64,000 nt of DNA, taken from NCBI RefSeq assembly GCF_045984285.3, contig NZ_JBJQIK030000002.1, forward strand, positions 124,001-188,000. Reading direction: 5' to 3'. This stretch comes from Rugamonas sp045984285 (GTDB lineage Bacteria > Pseudomonadota > Gammaproteobacteria > Burkholderiales > Burkholderiaceae_D). Below the pieces are notes generated by a model. The model did no database searches and was not told where the DNA came from. It saw only the letters and a program-made list of their open reading frames with translations. This document shows positions 25,290 through 34,394 of this stretch, in pieces (position 1 is the first letter of the stretch; each line of letters opens with the position of its first letter). The position numbers and the translations under genes were made by a program.

Positions 25290-28145
25290 ATGATGCAGCA
25301 ACAGACGTCCAACTCCTACCTGTTTGGTGGGAATGCGCCGTATGTAGAAGAACTCTACGAGGCGTATCTCGCTAATCCAGGTTCCGTGCCAGATAACTGG
25401 CGTTCCTATTTCGACGCCATGCAGCACGTGCCGGCAGTCGATGGCTCCAACAAACCCGACGTCGCTCACGCTTCCGTGATCGCCTCCTTCGCCGAACGCG
25501 CGAAACAGGGCCCGATCCGTACCGTGACCGCATCCGGCGACCCGGAAATGGGCCGCAAGCGCGTGGCAGCCACCCAGCTGATCGCCGCTTACCGCTACCT
25601 CGGTTCGCGCTGGGCCAACCTGGACCCGCTGCAGCGCCAGGAACGTCCGAACATCCCTGAGCTGGACCCTGCATCCTACGGCTTCACCGATGCTGATATG
25701 GACACCGTGTTCAACATCAGCAACACCTACTTTGGTCCTGAGACCGCGTCCCTGCGCGACCTGACCAACTTCCTGCGCGACACCTACACCCGTTCGATCG
25801 GCGCGGAATTCATGTACATCTCCGATCCGGCCGAAAAGCGCTGGCTGCAGGAGCGCCTGGAATCGATCCGTTCCACCCCGAATTTCACGGCCGAGAAGAA
25901 AAAGCACATCCTGGAGCGCCTGACGGCCGCTGAAGGCCTGGAGCGCTACCTCCACACCAAATACGTCGGCCAGAAGCGCTTCTCGCTGGAAGGCGGCGAA
26001 ACCTTCATCGCCTCGATCGATGAAATCATCCAGCGCGCCGGTGAAAAGGGCGTGCAGGAAATTGTCATCGGCATGGCCCACCGCGGCCGCCTGAACGTGC
26101 TGGTGAACACCCTCGGCAAGGCGCCGAAGGATCTGTTCGAAGAATTCGAAGGCAAGCATGGCGACGACCTGCCGGCCGGCGACGTGAAATACCACCAGGG
26201 CTTCTCGTCCGACATCTCCACCGCAGGCGGCCCAGTGCACCTGTCGCTGGCGTTCAATCCTTCGCACCTGGAAATCGTGAACCCGGTGGTGGAAGGCTCC
26301 GTCAAGGCCCGCATGGACCGCCGCGGCGACAAGGAAGGCGCGCAAGTGCTGCCGATCCTGGTGCACGGCGACGCCGCATTCGCAGGCCAGGGCGTTGTGA
26401 TGGAAACCCTGAACCTGGCGCAGACCCGCGGCTACGGCACGGGCGGCACGGTGCACATCGTGATCAACAACCAGATCGGCTTCACCACCTCCGATCCGCG
26501 CGACGCGCGCTCCACCATCTACTGCTCCGATGTCGTGAAGATGATCGAAGCGCCGGTGCTGCACGTGAACGCCGACGATCCTGAAGCCGTGGTGCTGGCC
26601 TCGCAGATTGCGATGGACTACCGCGTGCAGTTCAAGAAGGACATCGTGGTCGACATCATCTGCTTCCGCAAACTGGGCCACAACGAGCAGGACACGCCTG
26701 CACTGACCCAGCCGCTGATGTACAAGAAAATCGCCCAGCACCCAGGCACCCGCAAGCTGTACGCGGACAAGCTGGCCACGCAAGGCGTGATCCCGGCCGA
26801 TGGCGGCGACCAGATGGTGGCTGCCTACCGCGCCGCGATGGACGCCGGCAAGCACACCGTGGATCCTGTGATCTCGAACTTCAAGAACAAGTTCGCCGTG
26901 GACTGGCTGCCGTTCCTGAACCGCAAGTGGACCGATGCGGCCGATACCGCCGTGCCGCTGACGGAATTGAAGCGCCTGGCCACCCGCATCACCACCGTGC
27001 CGGAAGGCTTCAAGGTGCACTCGCTGGTGGAAAAAGTGCTGGCCGACCGCGCCAATATGGGCAAGGGCGAACTGAACCTGGACTGGGGCATGGGCGAGCA
27101 CCTGGCCTACGCCTCGCTGGTGGCATCCGGCTACGCCGTGCGCCTGACCGGTCAGGACGCAGGCCGCGGCACCTTCACCCACCGCCACGCCGTGCTGCAC
27201 GACCAGAACCGCGAACGCTGGGATGCCGGCACCTACGTGCCGCTGCAGAACATTTCCGAAGGCCAGGCGCCGTTCACCGTGATCGACTCCGTGCTGTCCG
27301 AAGAGGCGGTGCTGGGCTTCGAGTACGGCTACTCGACCGCCGAACCGAACACCCTGACCATCTGGGAAGCCCAGTTCGGCGACTTCGTCAACGGCGCCCA
27401 GGTTGTGATCGACCAGTTCATCAGCTCCGGCGAAGTGAAGTGGGGCCGCGCCTCCGGCCTGGTGATGCTGCTGCCGCACGGTTACGAAGGCCAGGGTCCT
27501 GAGCACTCGTCCGCACGTCCTGAGCGTTTCCTGCAGCTGTGCGCCGACAACAATATGCAAGTGGTGCAGCCAACCACCGCGTCGCAGATCTTCCACCTGC
27601 TGCGCCGCCAGATGGTGCGCCAGTTCCGCAAGCCGCTGGTCGTGCTGACCCCGAAATCGCTGCTGCGTAACAAGGATGCAGGCTCCCCGCTGTCCGAACT
27701 GGCCAAGGGCGCCTTCCAGACCGTGATCGGTGAAGTCGACGAGAAAATCGACGCCAAGAAGGTCAAGCGCGTGATCGCCTGCTCCGGCAAGGTGTATTAC
27801 GACCTGGCCAACGCCCGCAAGACCCGTGCACAGACCGATACCGCCATCGTGCGTATCGAGCAGCTGTACCCGTTCCCGCACAAGGCCTTCGCCGCGGAAC
27901 TGAAGAAGTTCCCGAACGCGACGGAAGTGGTGTGGGCGCAGGACGAGCCGCAGAACCAGGGTCCATGGTTCCAGATCCAGCACAACATCTTCGAATCGAT
28001 GGAAGCGGGCCAGCGCCTGGCGTATGCCGGCCGTCCTGCCTCCGCGTCGCCGGCTGTCGGCTACTACGACAAGCACTACGCGCAGCAGAAAGAGCTGCTC
28101 GAAACGGCGTTCTCGAAGCTGAAGGGCTTTATCCTCACCAAATAA
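25290..28145 (+). CDS. odhA: 2-oxoglutarate dehydrogenase E1 component
   Basis: The thiamine-diphosphate-dependent E1 subunit (also sucA) that decarboxylates 2-oxoglutarate and loads the succinyl group on the E2 lipoyl arm. At 951 residues it has full length. Motifs: N-terminal E2-binding segment SYLFGGNAPYVEELYEAYL, GMAHRGRLNVLVNTLGK, the ThDP/Mg site GDAAFAGQG through INNQIGFTTS, HRHAVLHDQN, and the C-terminal VWAQDEPQNQGPW. ATG 25290 is used; ATG 25293 is equally possible. It heads the operon odhA-odhB-pspC-lpdA and is preceded by a structured leader. Confidence 0.98.
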   Translation: MMQQQTSNSYLFGGNAPYVEELYEAYLANPGSVPDNWRSYFDAMQHVPAVDGSNKPDVAHASVIASFAERAKQGPIRTVTASGDPEMGRKRVAATQLIAAYRYLGSRWANLDPLQRQERPNIPELDPASYGFTDADMDTVFNISNTYFGPETASLRDLTNFLRDTYTRSIGAEFMYISDPAEKRWLQERLESIRSTPNFTAEKKKHILERLTAAEGLERYLHTKYVGQKRFSLEGGETFIASIDEIIQRAGEKGVQEIVIGMAHRGRLNVLVNTLGKAPKDLFEEFEGKHGDDLPAGDVKYHQGFSSDISTAGGPVHLSLAFNPSHLEIVNPVVEGSVKARMDRRGDKEGAQVLPILVHGDAAFAGQGVVMETLNLAQTRGYGTGGTVHIVINNQIGFTTSDPRDARSTIYCSDVVKMIEAPVLHVNADDPEAVVLASQIAMDYRVQFKKDIVVDIICFRKLGHNEQDTPALTQPLMYKKIAQHPGTRKLYADKLATQGVIPADGGDQMVAAYRAAMDAGKHTVDPVISNFKNKFAVDWLPFLNRKWTDAADTAVPLTELKRLATRITTVPEGFKVHSLVEKVLADRANMGKGELNLDWGMGEHLAYASLVASGYAVRLTGQDAGRGTFTHRHAVLHDQNRERWDAGTYVPLQNISEGQAPFTVIDSVLSEEAVLGFEYGYSTAEPNTLTIWEAQFGDFVNGAQVVIDQFISSGEVKWGRASGLVMLLPHGYEGQGPEHSSARPERFLQLCADNNMQVVQPTTASQIFHLLRRQMVRQFRKPLVVLTPKSLLRNKDAGSPLSELAKGAFQTVIGEVDEKIDAKKVKRVIACSGKVYYDLANARKTRAQTDTAIVRIEQLYPFPHKAFAAELKKFPNATEVVWAQDEPQNQGPWFQIQHNIFESMEAGQRLAYAGRPASASPAVGYYDKHYAQQKELLETAFSKLKGFILTK

Positions 28146-28154
28146 TCACGGTCT

Positions 28155-28178
28155 GCCGCCCGCCGGTGCGCGGGCGGC
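28155..28178 (+). other. Intercistronic hairpin odhA-odhB
   Basis: A 9-bp G/C stem GCCGCCCGC (28155-28163) with GCGGGCGGC (28170-28178) and a 6-base loop. There is no T-run, so it is not a terminator. It could set relative E1/E2 levels by blocking exonucleases or by partial pausing. Confidence 0.5.
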
Positions 28179-28211
28179 GCCACGCACAACGAATACTCGG
28201 AGTTACTCACA

Positions 28212-29468
28212 ATGGCACAAATTGAAGTCAAGGTTCCACAGCTGTCCGAATCCGTCGCCGAAGCGACCCTGCTGGCATGGCACAAGAAGGTCGGCGACAG
28301 CGTCACCCGCGACGAAAACATGATCGACATCGAGACCGACAAGGTCGTGCTGGAACTGCCTGCGCCCGATAGCGGCGTGGTGGTCCAGGTCATCAAGGGT
28401 GACGGCGCCACCGTCGTCGCCGGCGAAGTGATCGCCATCATCGATACCGACGCATCGGCCAAGGCTGCTGCACCGGCCGCCGCTGCAGCGCCGGCACCGG
28501 CCGCTGCTGCCCCTGCGCCAGCCGCTGCTGCCGCCACCGGCGGTTCGAAGGGCGACGTGGCCATGCCGGCCGCCGCCAAGATCCTGTCCGAAGCCGGCCT
28601 GTCCGCTTCCGACGTTGCCGGTTCCGGCAAGGACGGCCGCGTGACCAAGGGCGACGCCCTGGCCGCCGCCTCCGCACCGAAGCCTGCGGCGCCTGCGCCG
28701 ATGGCCGCTCCAGCCGCCAAGGCATCGCTGCCGAAAGTGGCCGCGCCTGCCGCCCCTAACCTGGGCGACCGTCCGGAAGAGCGCGTGCCGATGAGCCGCC
28801 TGCGCGCACGTATCGCGGAACGCCTGGTGGAATCGCAGTCCACCAACGCCATCCTCACCACCTTCAATGAAGTGAACATGAAGCCGGTGATGGACCTGCG
28901 CAACAAGTACAAGGACAAGTTCGAGAAAGAGCACGGCGTGAAGCTGGGCTTCATGTCCTTCTTCGTCAAGGCCGCCGTGGCCGCGCTGAAGAAGTACCCG
29001 ATCCTGAACGCTTCGGTGGACGGCAACGACATCGTCTACCACGGCTACTTCGACATCGGTATCGCCGTGGGGTCGCCACGCGGCCTGGTGGTGCCTATCC
29101 TGCGCAACGCCGACCAGATGACCATCGCTGAAATCGAGAAGAAGATCGGCGAATTCGGCGCGAAAGCGAAGGAAGGCAAGCTGACGCTGGAAGACCTGAC
29201 CGGCGGCACCTTCTCGATCTCGAACGGCGGCACCTTCGGCTCCATGCTGTCGACCCCGATCATCAACCCGCCGCAATCGGCCATCCTGGGCGTGCATGCG
29301 ACCAAGGACCGCGCCGTGGTGGAAGATGGCCAGATCGTGATCCGTCCGATGAACTACCTGGCAATGTCCTACGACCACCGCATCATCGACGGCCGCGAAG
29401 CCGTGCTGGGCCTGGTGGCCATGAAGGAAGCGCTGGAAGATCCGGCACGCCTGCTGCTGGACCTGTAA
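28212..29468 (+). CDS. odhB: Dihydrolipoyllysine succinyltransferase E2
   Basis: The core subunit (also sucB) of the 2-oxoglutarate dehydrogenase complex, 418 residues. It has one lipoyl domain (about 1-76, lipoyl lysine K44 in ETDKVVLE), an Ala/Pro linker, a peripheral-subunit-binding domain (about 118-155, AAKILSEAGLSASDVAGSG), a second linker and the catalytic domain ending in SYDHRIIDGREAV with H389 and D393. ATG 28212 has GGAG upstream. It lies 66 bases after odhA. Confidence 0.98.
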   Translation: MAQIEVKVPQLSESVAEATLLAWHKKVGDSVTRDENMIDIETDKVVLELPAPDSGVVVQVIKGDGATVVAGEVIAIIDTDASAKAAAPAAAAAPAPAAAAPAPAAAAATGGSKGDVAMPAAAKILSEAGLSASDVAGSGKDGRVTKGDALAAASAPKPAAPAPMAAPAAKASLPKVAAPAAPNLGDRPEERVPMSRLRARIAERLVESQSTNAILTTFNEVNMKPVMDLRNKYKDKFEKEHGVKLGFMSFFVKAAVAALKKYPILNASVDGNDIVYHGYFDIGIAVGSPRGLVVPILRNADQMTIAEIEKKIGEFGAKAKEGKLTLEDLTGGTFSISNGGTFGSMLSTPIINPPQSAILGVHATKDRAVVEDGQIVIRPMNYLAMSYDHRIIDGREAVLGLVAMKEALEDPARLLLDL

Positions 29469-29470
29469 TA

Positions 29471-29552
29471 CGTCACCCCCGCGCAGGCGGGGCCCAGGTG
29501 TGCCGTCCGCGGCTGATCCCCTGGGCTCCCGTCTTCGCGGGAGCGACGGTTA
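29471..29552. repeat. REP/BIME-like paired hairpin, copy 3
   Basis: The left unit is CGTCACCCCCGCGCAGGCGG and onwards to CCCAGG. The right unit, on the opposite strand, begins CTAACCGTCGCTCCCGCGAA. It starts directly after the odhB stop and lies inside the odh operon, between odhB and pspC. Copies 2 and 3 share the CTAACCGTCG end. Confidence 0.75.
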
Positions 29553-29589
29553 GCGCTGTAGCTCCCCAACTGAAGCGAGAGGTTTCACA

Positions 29590-29928
29590 ATGAGCGTCTC
29601 CGAAGAAATCAAGCGTCTCCACGAACTCCACCAGGCCGGCGCCCTGAGCGACGAGGAATTCGCCCGCGCCAAGGAAAAGCTGCTGAACCAGGGCGCCAGC
29701 GCGCCTGCGGCCAACGGCGACCTCGCCAGCGAGTTCTCCAGCCTGCGCCGCTCCCGCACCGACCGCTGGCTCGGTGGCGTCTGCGGCGGCATCGCCCGCG
29801 CCTCGGGTGTGGAATCCTGGATCTGGCGCCTGGTGTTCGCGCTGTTCACCATCTCCTTCGGCTTCGGCCTGGTGATCTACATCCTGTTATGGATATTCGT
29901 CCCCGAGGACGAACTGATTGGAAATTAA
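29590..29928 (+). CDS. PspC-domain membrane protein
   Basis: A 112-residue protein with an N-terminal SHOCT-like helical module (EEIKRLHELHQAGALSDEEF), a linker and a PspC domain from about residue 55 (RSRTDRWLGGVCGGIARASG) with a membrane segment VFALFTISFGFGLVIYILLWIF. PspC proteins act in envelope stress signalling. ATG 29590 follows GAGAGG at a wide spacing. The stop is 3 bases from the lpdA ATG, so it shares the odh transcript although it has no known tie to 2-oxoglutarate metabolism. No pspA or pspB gene is near. Confidence 0.88.
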   Translation: MSVSEEIKRLHELHQAGALSDEEFARAKEKLLNQGASAPAANGDLASEFSSLRRSRTDRWLGGVCGGIARASGVESWIWRLVFALFTISFGFGLVIYILLWIFVPEDELIGN

Positions 29929-29931
29929 GAC

Positions 29932-31362
29932 ATGAGCAAACAATTCGACGTAGTAGTGATCGGCGCCGGTCCCGGCGGTTATATCGCGGCCATCCGCGCT
30001 GCGCAGCTGGGCTTCTCGGTTGCCTGTATCGATGAATGGGCCAATGAAAAGGGCGGCCCTGCACCGGGCGGCACCTGCACCAACGTGGGCTGCATTCCAT
30101 CGAAAGCACTGCTGCAATCGTCCGAGCACTACGAGCACGCCGGCCACTCCTTCAAGGAGCACGGCATCGACGTGGCGGGCCTGTCCCTGAACCTGGGCCA
30201 GATGATCAAGCGCAAGAACACCGTCGTGAAGCAGAACAACGACGGCATCCTGTTCCTGTTCAAGAAAAACAAGGTGACCTTCTTCCACGGCCGCGGCGCG
30301 TTCGCCGGCGCCGCCGGCGCTGAAGGCTACCCGATCGCCATCAGCGGTCCTACCACCGACACCATCACCGCCAAGCAAGTGATCGTTGCCACCGGCTCCA
30401 ACGCGCGCGCACTGCCGGGCGCACCGTTCGACGAGAAACTGATCCTGTCGAACACCGGCGCACTGTCCATCGAAGAAGTGCCGGCCAACCTGGGCGTGAT
30501 CGGCGCCGGCGTGATCGGCCTGGAAATGGGCTCCGTATGGCGCCGCCTGGGCTCCAAGGTCACCGTGCTGGAAGGCCTGCCGACCTTCCTCGGCGCGGTC
30601 GACGAGCAGATCGCCAAGGAAGCGCAGAAGCTGTTCACCAAGCAGGGCCTGAGCATCAACCTGGGCTGCAAGATCGAAAGCGTTACCGCCGGCAAGAACG
30701 ACGTGACCGTGAAGTACACCGACGCCAAGGGCGAAGCGCAGAACGCCACCTTCGACAAGCTGATCGTGTCCATCGGCCGCACCCCTAACACCAACGGCCT
30801 GGGCGCCGACAAGGCCGGCCTGCAGCTGGACGAGCGCGGCTTCATCGCCGTGGACGGCGACTGCAAGACCAACCTGCCGAACGTGTGGGCGATCGGCGAC
30901 GTGGTGCGCGGCCCGATGCTGGCGCACAAGGCGGAAGAAGAGGGCGTTGCCGTGGCCGAGCGTATCGCCGGCCAGCACGGCCACACCAACTTCAACACGA
31001 TTCCATGGGTGATCTACACCTCGCCGGAAATCGCGTGGGTCGGCAAGACCGAGCAGCAGCTGAAGGCCGAAGGCGTGCAGTACAAGGCCGGCACCTTCCC
31101 CTTCCTGGCCAACGGCCGCGCACGCGCGCTGGGCGATACCTCGGGCATGGTGAAGTTCCTGGCTGATGCAACGACCGACGAAATCCTGGGCGTGCACATC
31201 ATCGGCCCGATGGCCTCCGAGCTGATCTCGGAAGCCGTGGTGGCGATGGAGTTCAAGGCGTCCGCCGAAGACATCGCGCGCATCTGCCACGCCCACCCGT
31301 CGCTGTCCGAAGCCACCAAGGAAGCCGCGCTGGCAATCGACAAGCGCACGCTGAACTTCTAA
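29932..31362 (+). CDS. lpdA: Dihydrolipoamide dehydrogenase E3
   Basis: The FAD enzyme that reoxidises the lipoyl arm of E2 with NAD, 476 residues. FAD motif GAGPGG at 11-16, redox-active disulfide C49/C54 in GGTCTNVGCIPSKAL, NAD motif GAGVIGLEMG, and the catalytic pair H455/E460 in HAHPSLSEATKEA. The gene closes the odh operon. It probably serves this complex specifically, though E3 subunits can be shared with other 2-oxoacid dehydrogenases. Confidence 0.97.
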   Translation: MSKQFDVVVIGAGPGGYIAAIRAAQLGFSVACIDEWANEKGGPAPGGTCTNVGCIPSKALLQSSEHYEHAGHSFKEHGIDVAGLSLNLGQMIKRKNTVVKQNNDGILFLFKKNKVTFFHGRGAFAGAAGAEGYPIAISGPTTDTITAKQVIVATGSNARALPGAPFDEKLILSNTGALSIEEVPANLGVIGAGVIGLEMGSVWRRLGSKVTVLEGLPTFLGAVDEQIAKEAQKLFTKQGLSINLGCKIESVTAGKNDVTVKYTDAKGEAQNATFDKLIVSIGRTPNTNGLGADKAGLQLDERGFIAVDGDCKTNLPNVWAIGDVVRGPMLAHKAEEEGVAVAERIAGQHGHTNFNTIPWVIYTSPEIAWVGKTEQQLKAEGVQYKAGTFPFLANGRARALGDTSGMVKFLADATTDEILGVHIIGPMASELISEAVVAMEFKASAEDIARICHAHPSLSEATKEAALAIDKRTLNF

Positions 31363-31416
31363 AGGGGCTTGCCGCCGCAGCACGCCGGTTCGCGCCGGCG
31401 GCTGCGGCCTTTGTTT

Positions 31417-32514
31417 ATGAACGTCCAAGAGTTTTACCAGCACGCGCTGGAACAGCGCGACTTCAAGGCCGACGCCGCACAGCGCCGCGCCGTGGACCGC
31501 CTGCAGCAGTGCTATGACGAGTGGGTCGCCTACAAGGCGCAGCGCTCCAACGGCTTCAAGCGCTTCCTGAACCGTCCCGACGTGCCGCGTGGCGTGTACA
31601 TGTGGGGCGGGGTGGGGCGCGGCAAGTCCTTCCTGATGGATTCCTTCTATTCCGTGGTGCCGGTGGTGCGCAAGACGCGCATGCACTTCCACGAATTCAT
31701 GCGCGCCGTGCATATCCAGCTCGATGAGCTGATGGGCGTGGCCGATCCGCTGGATGAAGTGGCGAAACGCATCGCGAAGAAGTACCGCCTGATCTGCTTC
31801 GACGAATTCCACGTGTCGGATGTGGCGGATGCCATGATCCTGTACAACCTGATGCGGGCGCTGTACGACAACGGCGTGTCCTTCATCATGACTTCCAATT
31901 TCGAGCCGTCCACGCTGTATCCGGACGGCCTGCACCGCGACCGCATCCTGCCCACCATCGCCCTGCTGAAGGAGAAGATGGATGTGCTGAACGTGGATGC
32001 CGGTATCGACTACCGCGGCCGTGCGCTGGAACAGGTGGATGCCTACTACACGCCGCTCAACGCCCAGACCGATGCCGCGCTGCGCGAAGCCTTCGCCCGC
32101 GTGGCCGAAACGGCCGACGAAGATGCCCGCATCCAGATCGAAGGCCGCGAGATCAAGGCCCTGCGCCGCGCCGGCACCACCATCTGGTTCGATTTCGCCA
32201 CCCTGTGCGGCGGCCCGCGCTCGCAGAACGACTACCTGGAAATCGCCAGCCGTTTCCATACCGTGATATTGTCCGGAATACCGATGATGTCGGCCGGCAT
32301 GGCTTCCGAAGCGCGCCGCTTCACCTGGCTGATCGACGTGTTCTACGACCAGGGCGTGAAGCTGATCATGTCGGCCGAAGTGGCGCCGGAGGAGCTATAC
32401 ACCAGCGGCCAGCTGGCCAATGAATTCCACCGTACCGTGTCGCGCATCGTCGAGATGCAATCGCGCGAGTACATGGAGAAGGCACAGCGCGGCGCCGCAG
32501 CCGCCCTGGCCTGA
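31417..32514 (+). CDS. zapE: Cell-division ATPase ZapE (AFG1-like)
   Basis: A 365-residue ATPase of the AFG1/ZapE family. Walker A GGVGRGKS is at 64-71 (GRGKS rather than GSGKS), Walker B LICFDEF has D129-E130, and sensor-type TSN follows (FIMTSNFEP). In Escherichia coli ZapE binds FtsZ at the late division ring. ATG 31417 lacks a strong ribosome binding site; a G/C hairpin (near 31383-31398) precedes it. Its place directly after lpdA is conserved among Burkholderiales by my recollection. Family assignment secure, role by homology. Confidence 0.93.
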   Translation: MNVQEFYQHALEQRDFKADAAQRRAVDRLQQCYDEWVAYKAQRSNGFKRFLNRPDVPRGVYMWGGVGRGKSFLMDSFYSVVPVVRKTRMHFHEFMRAVHIQLDELMGVADPLDEVAKRIAKKYRLICFDEFHVSDVADAMILYNLMRALYDNGVSFIMTSNFEPSTLYPDGLHRDRILPTIALLKEKMDVLNVDAGIDYRGRALEQVDAYYTPLNAQTDAALREAFARVAETADEDARIQIEGREIKALRRAGTTIWFDFATLCGGPRSQNDYLEIASRFHTVILSGIPMMSAGMASEARRFTWLIDVFYDQGVKLIMSAEVAPEELYTSGQLANEFHRTVSRIVEMQSREYMEKAQRGAAAALA

Positions 32515-32532
32515 GACGAGGATAAGAACGAG

Positions 32533-33243
32533 ATGCCGCACATAAGCAAGATCCTGTGCGCCGCCATGCTGGCGGCGCTGGCCGTCCCGGCCGCCGCCCA
32601 GAAGATCGGGCAGCAGCCGATCGGTGCGCCGGCCGTGCCGCCCAGCCATTCGGTGGAGCAGGCGGATGCCCGGCTGGCGCAGGTGGAGAAGGACCGTGCC
32701 CAGGCTGAAGCGGAGTTCAGCGCGGCCGAGCAGGTGTGCTACACCAAGTTCTTCGTCAATAACTGTATCGACAAGGCCAAGGAAAAACGGCGCGAGCGCC
32801 TGTCAGCGCTGCGCGCCATCGAAATCGAAGCCAATCACTTCAAACGCAAGCAGGCCGTGGATATCCGCGACCGCGAGCTGGAAGACCGCGCCCAGGCGGA
32901 TGCGAGGGAAGAGGCGGCACGGGCCGCAGCACCAGCGCCTGAACCGCGCGAAGCGGCCGAACGTCCCCCGGTCAAGCCTCTGTCGGTAACACCGGCGCAG
33001 CGCCAGGCTGAATACGCGGCGCGCCAGCGTCAGCTCCAGGCGCAAGAGGCGGCCGAAGCACCGAAACGCGCCGCGCGCAGCGCCGAACATGCGCGCAAGG
33101 TTGCGGAATCGGAACGCCGCCAGCAGCGCGTGCAGCAGCGGCTCGCCGAGAAGGAAGAGAAGCGCCGCAAGCGCGCCGAGGCCGAAGCCGCCAAGCAGAA
33201 GGCCATCGAGGACGCGCGCGCCCGCGCCGGGCAGCTTAAATAG
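32533..33243 (+). CDS. Exported coiled-coil protein, function unknown
   Basis: A 236-residue protein with a signal peptide (about 1-22, ending VPAAA). A central helical region contains two cysteines in a conserved-looking block (EQVCYTKFFVNNCIDKAKEK) that could form a disulfide, then RRERLSALRAIEIEANHFKR. The second half is Ala/Glu/Arg-rich coiled coil with a Pro-rich interruption near 135-150. I recall similar short proteins in other beta-proteobacteria but know no function. Its stop overlaps the stop of the convergent phosphatase by 8 bases. Confidence 0.8.
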   Translation: MPHISKILCAAMLAALAVPAAAQKIGQQPIGAPAVPPSHSVEQADARLAQVEKDRAQAEAEFSAAEQVCYTKFFVNNCIDKAKEKRRERLSALRAIEIEANHFKRKQAVDIRDRELEDRAQADAREEAARAAAPAPEPREAAERPPVKPLSVTPAQRQAEYAARQRQLQAQEAAEAPKRAARSAEHARKVAESERRQQRVQQRLAEKEEKRRKRAEAEAAKQKAIEDARARAGQLK

Positions 33244-34039
33244 CCTTGCGCAGTTTCTGCACCGTGTAGCTCGGCGCTTCCCTGGGCGGCGCCACCATCT
33301 TGAGGATGGCCATGGTGCAGTTGTCGCCCTTGCCCTTGGCGCGTTCTCCCGCCTTGTCGATCAGCAGCTGTGAGGCCTCGCGCGGCGTTTTGCGCGCGAT
33401 GACGGCCGCCAGCTCGGTGTCGGCAAAATACTGCCACAGGCCGTCGGTGCACAGCAGGAAGGCGTCGTCCGCCTTGACTTCCTGCATGCCGGTGGAGGTA
33501 AAGGGCTGTTTCAGCTTGTTCCCCAGGTGATTGGCCAGCAGCCGCGAGCTGCGGTGCTTGCGCGCCGCCTCTTCCGGCAGGCCGTCCTGGCTGACCAGGT
33601 GCTGCACATAGTCCGCATCGCTGGTGCGTCCGGTGCAGGCGCCGCCGCTGAAGCGGTAGACCCGCGTATCGCCCACCGTGGCCCACACGGCCTGCTGCTG
33701 CGGCGTGAGCATCAGCAGCGCCAGCGTCGCCTGCGGTTCGGCGCCGCTGGTGATGGCGTTCATCAACAGCACATCGTGGGTTTCCTGCGCGATGGCGCGC
33801 AGCAGCTCCGTGATGCGGGGCACGCTGGCAGTATCGCCCACGCGGTATTCATCGAACAGCTGGCGTGAAGTGTGCAGCGCCTGCTCCGAGGCCACGGCGC
33901 CGCCCTGTACGCCATCGGCCACGACGGCCAGCACATAGCCGGGCGCCGACGGGGTGGTGAAGAGCGCTGCACGGTCATTCTGCTGCGGACGGCTGCCGGT
34001 ATGCTGGGCCGTTCCGGCTTCAATTTTGTAGGCGCTCAT
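33236..34039 (-). CDS. PP2C-family serine/threonine phosphatase
   Basis: A 267-residue cytosolic metal-dependent protein phosphatase. Metal ligands are D22 (QQNDRA), D42-G43 (VADGVQGG), D199-G200 (CTDGLW) and D239 (GDNCT), so all PPM motifs are intact. No kinase gene is adjacent. In many bacteria such phosphatases pair with Hanks-type kinases or type VI secretion; no such partner is visible here. ATG 34039 diverges from the DUF465 gene at 34156, and an inverted repeat TAAACT-N14-AGTTTA (34084-34109) lies between them. Confidence 0.92.
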   Translation of the reverse strand: MSAYKIEAGTAQHTGSRPQQNDRAALFTTPSAPGYVLAVVADGVQGGAVASEQALHTSRQLFDEYRVGDTASVPRITELLRAIAQETHDVLLMNAITSGAEPQATLALLMLTPQQQAVWATVGDTRVYRFSGGACTGRTSDADYVQHLVSQDGLPEEAARKHRSSRLLANHLGNKLKQPFTSTGMQEVKADDAFLLCTDGLWQYFADTELAAVIARKTPREASQLLIDKAGERAKGKGDNCTMAILKMVAPPREAPSYTVQKLRKAI

Positions 34040-34155
34040 GGGTGGGGAAGTCCTTGCTGCTTCTTTCTGCTGCTTACCTGAGTTAAACTATGCACTGTTA
34101 AGCAGTTTAGTTGCAAGCGCAGTTTGTTGTCCACGCGAAACACTTTTCCGAGCAC

Positions 34156-34356
34156 ATGAACAACGTAGAAGAAATCAAGCGCCGTATTGTCGAACTGGAT
34201 GTCGAGCACCGGGATCTGGACGCGGTGATCGAGATGCTCACGTTGGACGGCCACCACGACCAGCTGCAATTGCGCCGCCTCAAGAAGCGCAAGCTGCAGT
34301 TGAAAGACTATATCACCTTGCTGAAAATGCAATTGGTGCCTGATGTACCGGCCTGA
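34156..34356 (+). CDS. DUF465 (YdcH-like) small protein
   Basis: A 66-residue helical hairpin protein of the DUF465/YdcH family: RIVELDVEHRDLDAVIEML, a DGHHDQLQLRRL turn and KKRKLQLKDYITLLKMQ. Function unknown; members form antiparallel coiled coils. ATG 34156 is chosen because the family starts shortly before the first helix; a frame from 34111 would add an unlikely leader. It lies 38 bases before the helicase and may be co-transcribed with it. Confidence 0.82.
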   Translation: MNNVEEIKRRIVELDVEHRDLDAVIEMLTLDGHHDQLQLRRLKKRKLQLKDYITLLKMQLVPDVPA

Positions 34357-34394
34357 CCGGCGCCAGACGCGCCGCTGCCCCACCTGATTCTATT

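Noticed and set aside
25245..28076. Long minus-strand open frame opposite odhA
   Set aside because: Same shadow effect; composition is His/Val/Arg-rich and the plus strand encodes a complete E1 subunit.
28155..28178. Terminator between odhA and odhB
   Set aside because: The strong G/C stem has no T-run and lies within a clear operon.
29887..32259. Minus-strand open frame opposite lpdA and zapE
   Set aside because: It spans two well-supported plus-strand genes and shows no recognisable domain.
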